Source: Camarhynchus parvulus
Lineage: Eukaryota > Chordata > Aves > Passeriformes > Thraupidae
DNA: 64,000 nt
Assembly: GCF_901933205.1 (NCBI RefSeq)
Contig: NC_044586.1
Location: 17,492,569-17,556,568 of the forward strand
Reading direction: 5' to 3'
Position numbers and translations under genes: made by a program. Numbering within the stretch: position 1 is the stretch's first letter; each line of letters starts with the position of its first letter. Shown piece by piece: positions 63,636 to 64,000 of the stretch. The notes below the pieces were generated by a model. It was not told the DNA's origin, made no database searches, and was given only the letters and a program-made list of their open reading frames with translations.

Positions 63636-64000
63636 GTTGGCATATTCTTTTTGGCTCTGTCACTTTATATTTATTATTAAAATGGTGCCAAGGCAGTGGC
63701 TACATCTCAAGTGTAAATAGTGCGTTTTTATACTACACCAATTTATGGAGTGGGTGTCTGTATGATGGATTAGTAAAATTCCACAGCATGTTTTAGGAAT
63801 CAAACACAGACTCTTTATCAACGAGGTCAGACACATCAAGGGTATTAGAAATTTACTCTCAGCATAAAAAGCAGATTAAAACATTAATTTTTGGTCTCAG
63901 CATGTTTTTGGTTCAAGCACATTAACTGTCTTTTCTCCCCTGTATGTTTTCAAAAGAATGACTTGTTTATAACAGGTTTAGGCAAGCTGGTGTTGAAAAG

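Noticed and set aside
1..64000. tRNA, rRNA or CRISPR arrays
   Set aside because: No cloverleaf, rRNA core or spaced direct-repeat array was recognised; the tandem arrays present are microsatellite or minisatellite DNA.

Overview
This window looks like nuclear DNA from a songbird (passerine). The evidence is its repeats: several CR1 LINE 3' ends, two of which close with the ATTCTGTG-type tail; long terminal repeats of class II (6-bp target duplications, Lys-tRNA primer site), ERV-L and other endogenous retrovirus families; and one bird-type ITPRIPL1-like gene. Nothing bacterial, viral-episomal or organellar is visible. The species cannot be named from the sequence alone.

Layout. 1-37 kb is mostly AT-rich, gene-poor DNA. 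It carries solo LTRs at 6.1-6.85, 20.2-21.0 and 27.45-28.1 kb, a probable LTR at 32.05-32.42 kb, CR1 pieces at 12.8-13.9, 14.3 and 37.4-38.0 kb, and a decayed minisatellite at 9.8-10.2 kb. 38.07-40.98 kb is a CpG-rich endogenous retrovirus (ERV) composite: a plus-strand LTR abuts, back to front, the 5' end of a minus-strand provirus (LTR, Lys-tRNA primer site, leader and an open but truncated gag). 41-46.2 kb holds nothing I can name. 46.26-47.43 kb holds an LTR and a CR1 end. 48.7-50.75 kb holds the only convincing host gene, an intact ITPRIPL1-like single coding exon on the minus strand with a likely 300-nt intron in its 5' leader. 50.9-57.2 kb is packed with repeats: a CR1, five LTRs of at least four families, one of them nested inside another. 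57.2-64 kb is quiet except for a CR1 at 58.2-58.8 kb, a short CR1 end at 63.6 kb and a 200-bp purine tetranucleotide repeat at 62.8-63.0 kb.

How parts may work together. The ITPRIPL1-like gene appears to be a self-contained unit (TATA-like box, tiny leader exon, coding exon) in a repeat-dense neighbourhood. The 38-41 kb composite has two LTR promoters pointing at each other across a gag fragment, so it could in principle make complementary transcripts. I found no evidence for a wholly new multi-gene system; the ERV composite and the acidic expansion in the ITPRIPL1-like protein are the most unusual items.
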